DNA of 64,000 nucleotides, from positions 1-64,000 of the forward strand of contig NZ_JAQGLJ010000040.1 of assembly GCF_028292945.1 (NCBI RefSeq), read 5' to 3'. Positions 31,638 to 40,260 of the stretch are shown piece after piece (the stretch's first letter is position 1; every line of letters starts with the position of its first letter). Source of the stretch: Sphingomonas bacterium (GTDB lineage Bacteria > Pseudomonadota > Alphaproteobacteria > Sphingomonadales > Sphingomonadaceae). The notes below the pieces were generated by a model. It did not search any database. It was given only the letters and a program-made list of their open reading frames with translations, and had not been told where the DNA came from. The position numbers and the translations under genes were made by a program.

Positions 31638-33755
31638 ATGCTGAAATGCGCCGTTCTTCTTACTGCCCCGCTCCTCGCTTCGACGGCCGCCGCTCAGACG
31701 GATCAGCCGGCCGGCCCGCCGCGTGACATCATCGTCACCGCGCCGGTGCGGACCAGCGAGTCCGACGTGCTGCAGGGCGCGTCCGTGCTGCAGGGCCAGG
31801 CGCTGACGCGCGACCTGCGGCCGACGATCGGCGAGACGCTGCAACGGTTGCCCGGCGTGTCGGCGACCTCGTTCGGGCCGAACTCGTCGCGCCCGATCCT
31901 GCGCGGCTTCCAGGGCGAGCGCATCCGGGTACTGACCGACGGGATCGGCTCGATCGACGTGTCCAACACCTCGGTCGACCATGCCGTCATCATCGACCCG
32001 CTGCTGGCGGACCGCATCGAGGTGCTGCGCGGGCCGTCGGCGTTGCTGTTCGGCTCGTCGGCGGTGGGCGGCGTCGTCAACGTCTTCGACAAGCGCATCC
32101 CCCGTGAGCGGCCGGCGAACGGCTATCGTCTCGACGCGATCGGTTCCTATGGCTCGGCGGCGGACCAGCGCTCTGGCGCGGCGTCGGCCGATGTCGCGGT
32201 CGGACCGTTCGTAATCAACGCCAACGGCAGCTATTCGAAGTCCGACGACCTGCGCATCGGCGGTTTCGCGCTCTCGCCCGCCGCGCGCGCCGCCGCGCTG
32301 AGCCAGGTCGGCTTGCCTCAGGAGATCGAGCCTGGTGAGGGCCCGATCGACTTCACGACTAACGCCGCCATTCGCGATCGCCTGCCCAATACCGCCGCCG
32401 AGACCTGGACTGCCGGCGCGGGCGCATCGCTGATCACGGATCGCGGCACGCTCGGCGTCGCGTACAGCCACTATGACAGCCTGTATGGCATCCCCATCCG
32501 CTTCGCGACGCAGGTCGGGCAGGCACAGGAAGCACCCCGGCTGGACGTCGTACAGGACCGTGTCGACCTTCGGGCAGATGTCGAGACCGGCGGTGACTTC
32601 CTTGAGCGCATCCGGGTACGTGCCGGCCACGCCAACTATCGCCATTTCGAGCTGGAACCCGACGGCGCAGTCGGCACGGCCTTCTTCAGCAAGGGCACCG
32701 AGGCGCGGCTCGAGCTGATCCAGCGTGAGCATGGCGCGTGGCGCGGGGCAACGGGCGTGCAGTTCTTCAATCGGCAGTTTGACGTCGACGGCGAGGAGGC
32801 GTTCCTGCCGCGCAGCGAGACCACGCAGACCGGCATCTTTACGCTCCAGCAGCTCGACCTCGGCCGGTTCAAGGCCGAGGGCGGCGCACGCTACGAAGTC
32901 ACCGACCTGTCCGCGCGCAATTCGATCGACGACTTGCGATACTTTCGCGGCAACCGGCGGTTCGAGGCGTTCTCCGCCTCACTCGGCGGGTCGTACGAGG
33001 TAGCGCCGGATTTCCGCATTGGCCTGAACGGCTCGCGCACGACGCGCGCGCCTTCGGCCGAAGAGCTGTTCGCGAACGGCGCGCATGCCGGCACGCAGGC
33101 ATATGAGGTGGGTTCCCCCGACTTCAGGTTGGAAAGGAGCTGGGGGATCGAGGCGACGCTGCACGCGCACGGCGCGATCCTCGACTTCGATGCGTCCGCC
33201 TATTACAACTGGTTCTCCGATTACATCTCCGAAAACCAGGTCGATCAGGCGGCCTGCGAGGCGGCCGCCGCACCGTCCGGTCGCGAGGTCGACCTGCCGT
33301 GTTTCCAGTACCAGCAGGGCGACGCGCGCTATTACGGAATTGAGGCGGAGCTGTCGGCACGGCTGTTCACGCTCGGCGGCACGACGATCGTCGCGGATGT
33401 GCTCGGCGACTATGTCCACGCGAGACTGGTCGGCAACGGTCCCGTCCCGCGCATTCCGCCACTGCGGCTGCTGGCGGGTCTGGAGGCGCAAGGTGAGCGG
33501 TTTACGCTGCGCGGCGAGGTTGAGCGCGTGTTCGACCAGGATCGAACCGCAGCGTTCGAGACGACCACGCCCGGCTATACGATCGTCAATCTGTCCGCGA
33601 GCCTGAAGCCGTTCGGCAAGGACAACCGCACGACGCTGCTGGTGAGCGGCAGCAATCTGTTCGACGTGACGGCACGGCGCCACGCGAGCTTCCTGAAGGA
33701 TTTCGCGCCGTTGGCGGGAAGGGATATACGCGTGACGCTTAAGGTGGGTATTTGA
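31638..33755 (+). CDS. TonB-dependent outer-membrane receptor, ZnuD-like
   Basis: A 705-residue TonB-dependent receptor. Signal peptide cleaved near STAAAQ; TonB-box-like DIIVTAPVR close to the mature N-terminus; plug domain (about 35-150, LQRLPGVSATSFGPNSSRP and RIEVLRGPSALLFGSSAVGG); 22-strand barrel ending in RDIRVTLKVGI. The loop and strand pattern (SYSKSDDLRIGG, AYSHYDSLYGIP, FYYNWFSDYI-like segments) resembles ZnuD-type receptors, although no His-rich loop is visible. It takes up a scarce ligand across the outer membrane using TonB energy. The Zur-like palindrome upstream makes zinc the best guess. Confidence 0.85.
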   Translation: MLKCAVLLTAPLLASTAAAQTDQPAGPPRDIIVTAPVRTSESDVLQGASVLQGQALTRDLRPTIGETLQRLPGVSATSFGPNSSRPILRGFQGERIRVLTDGIGSIDVSNTSVDHAVIIDPLLADRIEVLRGPSALLFGSSAVGGVVNVFDKRIPRERPANGYRLDAIGSYGSAADQRSGAASADVAVGPFVINANGSYSKSDDLRIGGFALSPAARAAALSQVGLPQEIEPGEGPIDFTTNAAIRDRLPNTAAETWTAGAGASLITDRGTLGVAYSHYDSLYGIPIRFATQVGQAQEAPRLDVVQDRVDLRADVETGGDFLERIRVRAGHANYRHFELEPDGAVGTAFFSKGTEARLELIQREHGAWRGATGVQFFNRQFDVDGEEAFLPRSETTQTGIFTLQQLDLGRFKAEGGARYEVTDLSARNSIDDLRYFRGNRRFEAFSASLGGSYEVAPDFRIGLNGSRTTRAPSAEELFANGAHAGTQAYEVGSPDFRLERSWGIEATLHAHGAILDFDASAYYNWFSDYISENQVDQAACEAAAAPSGREVDLPCFQYQQGDARYYGIEAELSARLFTLGGTTIVADVLGDYVHARLVGNGPVPRIPPLRLLAGLEAQGERFTLRGEVERVFDQDRTAAFETTTPGYTIVNLSASLKPFGKDNRTTLLVSGSNLFDVTARRHASFLKDFAPLAGRDIRVTLKVGI

Positions 33756-33889
33756 TCCTCCCCCCGGAGGGGGAGGTGGCAGCCCGCAGGGCTGGCGGAG
33801 GGGGTGCAGTGGCGCGGGCCGACCTCTCCACGAAGCCCCCTCCGTCACGCGGCCAAAGCCGCGCGCCACCTCCCCTCCGGGGGAGGATT
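33756..33889. repeat. Dispersed palindromic repeat, family B copy 1
   Basis: The element begins immediately after the receptor stop and is bounded by CCTCCCCCCGGAGGGGGAGG and CCTCCCCTCCGGGGGAGG, with inner inverted segments GGAGGGGGTG and GCCCCCTCCGTCACGCGGC. A related copy sits at 38382-38519, also directly after a stop codon. Composition and position suggest a REP/RUP-like mobile palindrome that can also fold into a strong mRNA stem. Confidence 0.7.
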
Positions 33890-33946
33890 CGCTAGACATT
33901 CCCCCTCGCCCTCTCCTAGCGACAGTCGCAACGAGGAGAGTATCTG

Positions 33947-35125
33947 ATGGCCGGCATGGGCCCTTTCGACTGGGCGGACCCGTTCCTGCTCGACGAGCAG
34001 CTGAGCGACGACGAGCGCATGGTGCGCGACAGTGCGCGTGCCTATGCGCAGGACAGGCTCGCGCCGCGCATTGTGGATGCGTTCCAGCACGAGACCAGCG
34101 ACCCGGCGATCTTTCGCGAGATGGGCGAGCTTGGCCTGCTCGGGCCGACCATCCCGGAGGAATATGGCGGCGTCGGCGCCTCCTACGTGGCCTACGGCCT
34201 GGTCGCGCGCGAGGTGGAGCGGATCGATAGCGGCTACCGGTCGATGATGAGCGTCCAGTCCAGCCTGGTGATGTACCCGATCCATACCTTCGGATCGGAG
34301 GAACAGCGCCGCAGATATCTGCCCAAGCTGGCGTCGGGCGAATGGATCGGCTGTTTCGGGCTGACCGAGCCGGACGCGGGCTCCGACCCCGGCGGGATGC
34401 GCACGGTCGCGACGAAGACGGCAAATGGATACAGCATCTCCGGGTCGAAGACGTGGATCTCCAACTCGCCGATCGCCGACGTGTTCGTGATCTGGGCCAA
34501 GACCGAAGACGGCGTGATCCGCGGCTTTGTGCTCGAGAAGGGCATGACCGGGCTGACCGCGCCGAAGATCGAGGGCAAGCTGTCCTTGCGCGCGTCGATC
34601 ACCGGGATGGTGATGATGGACGAGGTGCAGGTCGGCGACGACGCACTGCTGCCCAACGTCCGCGGGCTGAAGGGGCCGTTCGGCTGCCTCAACCGCGCGC
34701 GCTACGGCATCAGCTGGGGGGCGCTGGGGGCGGCGGAGTTCTGCTTCCATGCGGCGCGCCAATATGGCCTCGACCGCAACCAGTTCGGCACGCCGCTGGC
34801 CGGGCGGCAGCTGTTCCAGAAGAAGCTCGCCGACATGGAGACGGAGATCGCGCTGGGGCTGCAGGCGAGCCTGCGCGTGGGCCGGCTGATGGACGAGGGC
34901 CGCTTCGCGCCGGAGATGGTCTCGATCGTCAAGCGCAACAACGTCGGCAAGGCCTTGGACATCGCGCGGATGAGCCGCGACATGCACGGCGGTAATGGGA
35001 TTTCGGGCGAGTACCACGTCATGCGGCATCTGATGAACCTGGAGACTGTCAACACCTACGAGGGCGCACACGACGTCCATGCGCTGATCCTCGGGCGCGC
35101 GATCACGGGGATCGCGGCGTTTTGA
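33947..35125 (+). CDS. gcdH: Acyl-CoA dehydrogenase, probable glutaryl-CoA dehydrogenase
   Basis: A 392-residue FAD enzyme of the acyl-CoA dehydrogenase family. [14 protein letters not shown] and [16 protein letters not shown] are the FAD/substrate signatures; the catalytic base is Glu372 in [12 protein letters not shown], the glutaryl-CoA dehydrogenase pattern; [13 protein letters not shown] is also typical. The reaction is oxidative decarboxylation of glutaryl-CoA to crotonyl-CoA in lysine/tryptophan or glutarate degradation, passing electrons to ETF. A GAGGAG ribosome binding site precedes the ATG. The next gene, a family III CoA-transferase, could make glutaryl-CoA from glutarate, which supports the assignment. 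Confidence 0.9.
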   Translation: MAGMGPFDWADPFLLDEQLSDDERMVRDSARAYAQDRLAPRIVDAFQHETSDPAIFREMGELGLLGPTIPEEYGGVGASYVAYGLVAREVERIDSGYRSMMSVQSSLVMYPIHTFGSEEQRRRYLPKLASGEWIGCFGLTEPDAGSDPGGMRTVATKTANGYSISGSKTWISNSPIADVFVIWAKTEDGVIRGFVLEKGMTGLTAPKIEGKLSLRASITGMVMMDEVQVGDDALLPNVRGLKGPFGCLNRARYGISWGALGAAEFCFHAARQYGLDRNQFGTPLAGRQLFQKKLADMETEIALGLQASLRVGRLMDEGRFAPEMVSIVKRNNVGKALDIARMSRDMHGGNGISGEYHVMRHLMNLETVNTYEGAHDVHALILGRAITGIAAF

Positions 35126-35150
35126 TGCGCAGGGCAGCCGGCTTTTTGGC

Positions 35151-35248
35151 TCCCTTCCCGCTGGCGGGAAGGGTTGGGCAAGTGCCGGTGAAGGTACGCG
35201 CTTGGTGACAGGCCCTCCCCCAACCCCTCCCGCGAGCGGGAGGGGAGC
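35151..35248. repeat. Palindromic repeat overlapping a CoA-transferase start
   Basis: A stem CCCTTCCCGCTGGCGGGAAGGG opens the element, and a second stem CCCCTCCCGCGAGCGGGAGGGG lies about 80 nt later. Short arms GTTGGG and CCCAAC also face each other, so the whole element can fold. It belongs to the same class of repeats as the family B copies. The second half is translated as the proline-rich N-terminus of the following gene. Confidence 0.65.
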
Positions 35249-36359
35249 TCCCCTCACCGGCCTGAAGGTCGTAGAGCTTGCCCGCATCCTGGCAGGGCCG
35301 TGGGCGGGGCAGGTGCTGGCCGACCTCGGCGCCGACGTCGTCAAGGTCGAGGCGCCGCAGGGCGACGACACCCGCACCTGGGGACCCCCCTTCGTCGACG
35401 AGCCGGACGGGACGCGCACCGCCGGCTACTACCATGCCTGCAACCGGGGAAAGCGATCGGTGGTCGCGGACTTTGGCACCCCCGAGGGTCAGCGGATCGT
35501 ATTCGATCTGGTCGCGGACGCCGACGTATTGATCGAGAACTTCAAGGTCGGCGGCCTTGCCAAATACGGGCTGGACTACGCCGCCTTGGCCGCGATCAAC
35601 CCGCGGCTGGTCTATTGCTCGATCACCGGGTTCGGGCAGGATGGGCCGTACGCGCATCGCCCCGGCTACGACTTCGTCATTCAGGGCATGGGCGGCATCA
35701 TGGAACTGACCGGCGAGCCGGACGGCGCGCCGCAGAAATCGGGTGTCGCGTTCGCGGACATCTTTACCGGCCTGTACTCGGTGATCGCGATCCAGGCGGC
35801 GCTCGCGCAGCGCGAGCGGACCGGGCGAGGCCAGCTTATCGACATGGCGCTGCTGGACGTGATGACGGGCGTGCTCGCCAATCAGGCGATGAACTGGTTC
35901 CTGTCGGGCGAGACCCCCCGCCGCGTCGGCAACGCACACATGAACGTCAGCCCCTACGCGGTTTTCCCCTGTGCGGATGGCTGGTTCATCCTCGCGGCGG
36001 GCAATGACGGGCAGTACGCGCGGACGATGGCGGTGCTCGGGATCGAGCCGCGCGCGGAATGGGCGACCAATGCCGGCCGGCTCGAGCACAAGCCGGCGCT
36101 GTTCGCCGCGATCGAGAACGCCACCAGCAGCTTCGCGCGCGACGATCTGCTGGCGCGGATGGAAGCGGCGGGCGTGCCGGTGGGTCCGATCAACACGGTG
36201 GAGCAGGCGTTCGCCGATCCCCAGGTGATCGCGCGCGGCATGCAGATCGAGGTGCGACGGGAGGACGGTTCGACGTTGCCGGGGCTGCGCACGCCGATCC
36301 GCTTCTCGGACGCGGAGCTGGCGCTCGGGCGGGCTGCGCCGATGCTGGGAGAAGGATGA
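35205..36359 (+). CDS. Family III CoA-transferase (CaiB/BaiF), probable glutarate CoA-transferase
   Basis: A 384-residue cytosolic enzyme. The conserved core begins LTGLKVVELARILAGPWAG, then EAPQGDDTRTWGPPF, NRGKRSVVAD and GYDFVIQGMGGIMELTG, the last supplying the catalytic Asp of family III transferases. It transfers CoA between an acyl-CoA and a free acid; beside gcdH, glutarate is the likely acceptor. Start is uncertain: GTG (used here) and an adjacent TTG are the only candidates. The first 17 or so residues (PPPTPPASGRGAP) come from a dispersed repeat. The stop overlaps the ATG of the next, paralogous gene. Confidence 0.88.
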   Translation: MTGPPPTPPASGRGAPLTGLKVVELARILAGPWAGQVLADLGADVVKVEAPQGDDTRTWGPPFVDEPDGTRTAGYYHACNRGKRSVVADFGTPEGQRIVFDLVADADVLIENFKVGGLAKYGLDYAALAAINPRLVYCSITGFGQDGPYAHRPGYDFVIQGMGGIMELTGEPDGAPQKSGVAFADIFTGLYSVIAIQAALAQRERTGRGQLIDMALLDVMTGVLANQAMNWFLSGETPRRVGNAHMNVSPYAVFPCADGWFILAAGNDGQYARTMAVLGIEPRAEWATNAGRLEHKPALFAAIENATSSFARDDLLARMEAAGVPVGPINTVEQAFADPQVIARGMQIEVRREDGSTLPGLRTPIRFSDAELALGRAAPMLGEG

Positions 36360-37477
36360 TCGCGGCCGCACCGCTGACCGGCATCCGTGTCGTCGAGCTG
36401 GCCGGGATCGGCCCCGGCCCGTTTTGCGGCATGATGCTGGCCGATCATGGCGCGGACGTGATCCGCATCGATCGCGGCACGCGCGGCGGGCTGACGATCG
36501 ACGCGCAGGATCCGCTGCTGCGGTCGCGCCGCTCGATCGCGCTCGACCTGAAGAAGCCTGAGGCGGTGGCGGCGGTGCGCCGCATCGTGGGCGAGGCGGA
36601 CGGGCTGATCGAGGGGTTCCGTCCCGGCGTCACCGAGCGGCTCGGCCTCGGTCCCGACGTGCTGCTCGCCGACAATCCGCGGTTGGTCTATGGCCGCATG
36701 ACCGGCTGGGGTCAGACCGGACCGATGGCGCACGAGCCGGGGCACGACATCAACTATCTCGCCATCTCGGGCGCGCTGCACGCCTTCGGCCGCGCGGGCG
36801 AGAAGCCGACGCCGCCGATCAACATGGTCGCGGATTTCGGCGGTGGCGGGATGATGCTGGCGTTCGGGATGCTCGCCGCCCTCCTCCACGCGCAACGCAC
36901 CGGCGAGGGTCAGGTGGTCGATGCGGCGATGACCGACGGGTCGGCGCTGCTGATGAGCATGATCTGGGGGTTTCGCGGCATGGGCCGGTGGTCGGGCAAC
37001 CGGGGCCAGAACCTGCTCGATACCGGCGCGCATTTCTACGACACGTTCGAATGCGCGGACGGCAAATGGGTGTCGCTGGGTGCGATCGAGCCGCAATTCT
37101 ATGCCGAATTGCGTGCGGTGATGGGGCTGGATGGGCCCGAATGGGACCGCCAGATGGACCCCCGCACCTGGAGTTCACTCAAGGTGGAGCTGGAGTGCCG
37201 CTTTCGTGAACGGACGCGCGACCAATGGGTCGCGGCGTTCGCGGGACATGAGGTCTGCTTCGCGCCCGTGCTGGACTTCGACGAGGCGCTCGCCGATCCC
37301 CACAACCGCGCGCGCGGGACCTTCGTCGAGGCCGGCGGCGTGACGCAGCCTGCCCCTGCGCCGCGTTACTCGGTCAGCGGGACGGTGCCGCCTGCGATGG
37401 CGGGTGAGCGCGACGATGCGGCGGTGTTGGCGGAACTCGGCTTCTCGCCAGAGGATATTGCGACCCTCGGCCATTGA
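36356..37477 (+). CDS. CaiB/BaiF family CoA-transferase, AMACR-like
   Basis: A 373-residue second family III protein, with LTGIRVVELAGIGPGPFCGMML at the N-terminus and RIDRGTRGGL, RSIALDLKKPEA, GQTGPMAHEPGHDINYLA and HAFGRAGEKPTPPIN downstream. These features (GHDINYLAISG with His-Asp, long C-terminal domain) match alpha-methylacyl-CoA racemases better than true transferases. It would invert the 2-methyl centre of branched acyl-CoAs, allowing beta-oxidation of branched or sterol side chains. ATGA overlap with the preceding gene indicates an operon. Confidence in the racemase subtype is moderate. Confidence 0.87.
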   Translation: MIAAAPLTGIRVVELAGIGPGPFCGMMLADHGADVIRIDRGTRGGLTIDAQDPLLRSRRSIALDLKKPEAVAAVRRIVGEADGLIEGFRPGVTERLGLGPDVLLADNPRLVYGRMTGWGQTGPMAHEPGHDINYLAISGALHAFGRAGEKPTPPINMVADFGGGGMMLAFGMLAALLHAQRTGEGQVVDAAMTDGSALLMSMIWGFRGMGRWSGNRGQNLLDTGAHFYDTFECADGKWVSLGAIEPQFYAELRAVMGLDGPEWDRQMDPRTWSSLKVELECRFRERTRDQWVAAFAGHEVCFAPVLDFDEALADPHNRARGTFVEAGGVTQPAPAPRYSVSGTVPPAMAGERDDAAVLAELGFSPEDIATLGH

Positions 37478-37478
37478 G

Positions 37479-37551
37479 CTCCTCCCCGGCGGAAGCCGGG
37501 GCCTGGTCCGCGGCGCGGCCGACTGGACGCCGACTTCCGTCGGGGAGGGGC
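37479..37551. repeat. Dispersed palindromic repeat, family A copy 3
   Basis: It begins right after the racemase-like gene stop with CTCCCCGGCGGAAGCCGGGG and ends with CCGACTTCCGTCGGGGAGG. The centre TCCGCGGCGCGGCCGACT is shared with the copy at 48957-49025, which defines a subfamily. It lies in a 142-bp gap before the class II aldolase gene. Confidence 0.75.
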
Positions 37552-37619
37552 TGTTGTGCAGTTGGCCGCAGACCACAACCGTGCGATAATCCACCCGAAG
37601 AAAGTCTAGGAGAGTCCCC

Positions 37620-38381
37620 ATGGCCACCGCGCTCCGCAAGCCAGAAATGTCCGCGCACGAGTGGGAGGCGCGCCAGCAGCTCGCCGCCTGCTATCGGGTA
37701 TTCGACATGCTCGGCTGGTCCGAGATGATCTACAACCACATCACGGTGAAGCTGGATGACGAACCCGGCGCGTTCCTGATCAATCCGTTCGGGCTGCACT
37801 TCTCCGAGGTCACCGCGTCCAGCCTGGTCAAGATCGACCTTGACGGCAACAAGCTGGCCGACAGCCCCTATCCGGTAAACCTCGCCGGCTTCGTCCAGCA
37901 TGCGGTGTTCCATCGGAACCTGCCCGACGCGCATTGCATCATGCACACGCACACCACCGCGGGCATGGCGGTCAGTTCGGTCGAGGGCGGGCTGCGGCCG
38001 ACCAGCTTCTACGCCTGCAACTTCGCTGGCCAGATCGCCTACCACGACTTCGAGGGCGTCACCGTGCGATCGGAGGAGGGCGAGCGGCTGGTCAGGAATA
38101 TCGGCTCCAAGCGCGTCATGTTCCTGCGCAACCACGGCATCCTGGTGATGGGCCGCACGTTGCCGGAAGCATTCATCAAGCATTGGTCGCTGCAGCGCGC
38201 CTGCGAGATCCAGGTGGCCACGCTGGGCATGAACGTGCCGCCGCTGGAGGTCGCGCCGGACGTCATCGCGGTCCACCAGCGCGATCTGCACATGGCGGGC
38301 GTACCGGGCGGCGCGGGCCAGGCGGACTTCGCGGCGATGGTGCGCAAGGTGGATCGGATCGATCCGAGCTGGCGGGACTGA
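37620..38381 (+). CDS. Class II aldolase/adducin family protein
   Basis: A 253-residue protein of the class II aldolase/adducin fold. Zinc ligands are His109 and His111 in IMHTHTTAG and His172 in FLRNHGIL. The phosphate-binding region of true sugar-phosphate aldolases (SGN, TGS-type motifs) is replaced by NHITVKL and INPFGLHF, as in the adducin-like bacterial branch, so a sugar-phosphate substrate is doubtful. Proteins of this branch often occur in catabolic gene sets without proven reaction. An AGGAGAG ribosome binding site is present. It is flanked by dispersed repeats on both sides. Confidence 0.88.
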   Translation: MATALRKPEMSAHEWEARQQLAACYRVFDMLGWSEMIYNHITVKLDDEPGAFLINPFGLHFSEVTASSLVKIDLDGNKLADSPYPVNLAGFVQHAVFHRNLPDAHCIMHTHTTAGMAVSSVEGGLRPTSFYACNFAGQIAYHDFEGVTVRSEEGERLVRNIGSKRVMFLRNHGILVMGRTLPEAFIKHWSLQRACEIQVATLGMNVPPLEVAPDVIAVHQRDLHMAGVPGGAGQADFAAMVRKVDRIDPSWRD

Positions 38382-38519
38382 ATCCTCCCCGTTCACGGGG
38401 AGGTGGCGCGCGGCGAAGCCGCGTGACGGAGGGGGCTCTCGACGAGGGGTCACCTCTCTGGCCCGCCCCTCCCCCACCGCCTTCGGCGGCGGGTTCCCCT
38501 CCCCGTCCCGGGGAGGATT
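38382..38519. repeat. Dispersed palindromic repeat, family B copy 2
   Basis: The outer arms are ATCCTCCCCGTTCACGGGGA on the left and CCTCCCCGTCCCGGGGAGGAT on the right, making about 20 bp of near-complementarity at the ends. Internally GTGGCGCGCGGCGAAGCCGCG forms a second stem, and GACGGAGGGGGC corresponds to the same box in copy 1. It starts at the aldolase stop and ends 11 nt before the next ATG, so the ribosome binding site of that gene (GAAAGAAGG) follows it directly. Confidence 0.7.
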
Positions 38520-38530
38520 GAAAGAAGGCG

Positions 38531-39070
38531 ATGCGCTTCACCGTCAACAACCAGCCGGTCGAATACCGGCTCGACCCCGCCACCCCGCTGCTGTGGGCAC
38601 TGCGCGATGCGTCGAACCTTACCGGCACCAAATATGGCTGCGGCACGGGCCATTGCGGCGCCTGCGTCGTCGACATCGACGGCGCGGCGGTGCCGTCGTG
38701 CCGGGTCGCGGTCGGGTCGATCGAGGGCAGCTACGTCACCACGATCGAGGGACTGTCGCGCGAGCGCAGCCACCCGCTGCAGCTCGCTTTCCTGGCGGAG
38801 AACGTGGTGCAATGCGGCTTCTGTATTCCAGGCATGATCATGCAGGCGTCGGTGCTGCTCAAGAAGACGCGGGACCCGAGCGAAGCGCAGATCCGCGCGG
38901 CGATCACCGTCACCTGCCGGTGCGGCGTATATCCGCGCGTCGTTGAGGCGGTGCAGCGCGCCGCCCGCGCCGCGCGGGGCGAGGAAGTGATCCCCGCCGG
39001 CTTCCGCCCCGGCATCGACCCCGCCGATGCGGCGCGACAGGTGCCGGCGCTGGTGCCTCCGCAGCCGTGA
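38531..39070 (+). CDS. [2Fe-2S]-binding subunit of a xanthine-dehydrogenase-family enzyme, orphan
   Basis: A 179-residue two-cluster ferredoxin-like subunit. The plant-type [2Fe-2S] ligands are Cys37, Cys42, Cys45 and Cys57 (KYGCGTGHCGACVV). The second cluster, in the four-helix domain, uses Cys95, Cys98, Cys129 and Cys131 (VVQCGFCIPG and VTCRCGVY). This is the small subunit of isoquinoline oxidoreductase/aldehyde oxidase-type molybdoenzymes, which hands electrons from the molybdopterin subunit onward. Normally a large subunit of 700-750 residues and often a cytochrome follow. None is present, and the next gene is unrelated. It may serve a distant large subunit. Confidence 0.9.
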   Translation: MRFTVNNQPVEYRLDPATPLLWALRDASNLTGTKYGCGTGHCGACVVDIDGAAVPSCRVAVGSIEGSYVTTIEGLSRERSHPLQLAFLAENVVQCGFCIPGMIMQASVLLKKTRDPSEAQIRAAITVTCRCGVYPRVVEAVQRAARAARGEEVIPAGFRPGIDPADAARQVPALVPPQP

Positions 39071-39195
39071 CGCGCGACATGAGCAAAGCTGTCTGATCGC
39101 TGACAAGCCAATTCAGCTTTCTCTCAGCGCCCGTGCGGCAAAAGGCGTGCATCATCGGGGCCGGCTCGTGCGCCGGCAGGTCGGGAAGCAAGACC

Positions 39196-40176
39196 ATGAA
39201 GAAGTGGGTAATCGGAGCATTGCTGGCGGCGACAGCCGGGATGCCGGCCATGGCCTTGGCGCAGGATGCAGGTAACGGAGATCTCCGCGATCGGCGCGCG
39301 GCCGCTCGCGAGGCGCGAGCCGCTCGTGGCGAACAACCAAGCGCGGAGCGCCAGGCGCAGCGCGCTGAGCGGCAGGAACGCCGCGCCGAGCGCATGGCGG
39401 TGGCGCAGCCGACGGTGCAGGTTCAGCCCAGTGCCGAGGCGCAGGTTCGTCGCAACGGGATGCGCGGAGATGTGAACGCTGGCGCGCGGATGGACGGCGG
39501 ATTTCGCCAGCAGCGCCAGCGCGACATGTTCGCCGGGCAAGCGCAGGCGCAGGCCGATGCGCAGCTTGCGGCCGAGCGGCAGCGCAACGAACAGCAGCGT
39601 CAGGCACGCGTGCAACGCGACGGGCGAAACACGGACGGCATCGTCCGGCTGGACCGGCGCAATCCAAGCTACGATCCGGCACGCGGCGATCGCCCGGACT
39701 TCGGTAACGACCGACGTGACGACCGGGCGGATCGGCGAGATGGGCGGCAGGACGGGCGCGCTCGCTCGAACCGGGACGGCTATAACACCGGATGGAACGG
39801 CCGCGACGGCTGGAACGGCGGCAACGATCGCTCCGGCTGGAACGATCGCAGTCGCAACGACCGGAACTGGAACCGTGATTGGCGCCAGGACGGGCGCTTT
39901 GATTGGAACCGCAACCGGCTGAACAACCGCAACGCCTATCGCCTGCCGCGCTACTATGCGCCCTATGGCTGGAACAACGGCTATCGGCGCTTTTCGATCG
40001 GGGTGAGCCTGTCCTCGGTGTTGTGGGGCCAGAACTACTGGATCAACGATCCGTTCTCGTACCGGCTGCCCGAAGCGTACGGCCCGTATCGCTGGGTGCG
40101 CTACTATGGCGACGCGCTGTTGATCGACATCCGCAGCGGTCAGGTGGTCGATGTGGTCCACGACATATTTTACTGA
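39196..40176 (+). CDS. RcnB family protein with long Arg/Asn/Asp-rich region
   Basis: A 326-residue periplasmic protein. The signal peptide is MKKWVIGALLAATAGMPAMA with cleavage near LAQ. A coiled-coil-like Arg/Gln/Glu/Ala stretch (about 30-165) leads into a low-complexity Arg/Asp/Asn/Gly/Trp segment (about 170-245). The C-terminus resembles RcnB: YYAPYGWNNGYRRFSIG and DALLIDIRSGQVVDVVHDIFY. RcnB in E. coli modulates nickel/cobalt export, but sphingomonad members are uncharacterised and much longer. The start is the ATG giving a clean signal peptide. A strong hairpin terminator follows the gene. Confidence 0.82.
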   Translation: MKKWVIGALLAATAGMPAMALAQDAGNGDLRDRRAAAREARAARGEQPSAERQAQRAERQERRAERMAVAQPTVQVQPSAEAQVRRNGMRGDVNAGARMDGGFRQQRQRDMFAGQAQAQADAQLAAERQRNEQQRQARVQRDGRNTDGIVRLDRRNPSYDPARGDRPDFGNDRRDDRADRRDGRQDGRARSNRDGYNTGWNGRDGWNGGNDRSGWNDRSRNDRNWNRDWRQDGRFDWNRNRLNNRNAYRLPRYYAPYGWNNGYRRFSIGVSLSSVLWGQNYWINDPFSYRLPEAYGPYRWVRYYGDALLIDIRSGQVVDVVHDIFY

Positions 40177-40195
40177 TGGGCGTTCATTGATTGCG

Positions 40196-40230
40196 GGGGC
40201 TCGGAACCGTTGTTCCGAGCCCCTTGCCTT
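40196..40230 (+). terminator. Rho-independent-like terminator after the RcnB gene
   Basis: Perfect 12-bp stem GGGGCTCGGAAC / GTTCCGAGCCCC closed by a CGTT tetraloop and followed by TTGCCTTTC, a moderately T-rich tail. It lies 20 nt after the RcnB stop and 38 nt before the next ATG. Confidence 0.75.
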
Positions 40231-40260
40231 TCGCGGGCGGCGCGGCAAACAGGCGGCGCT

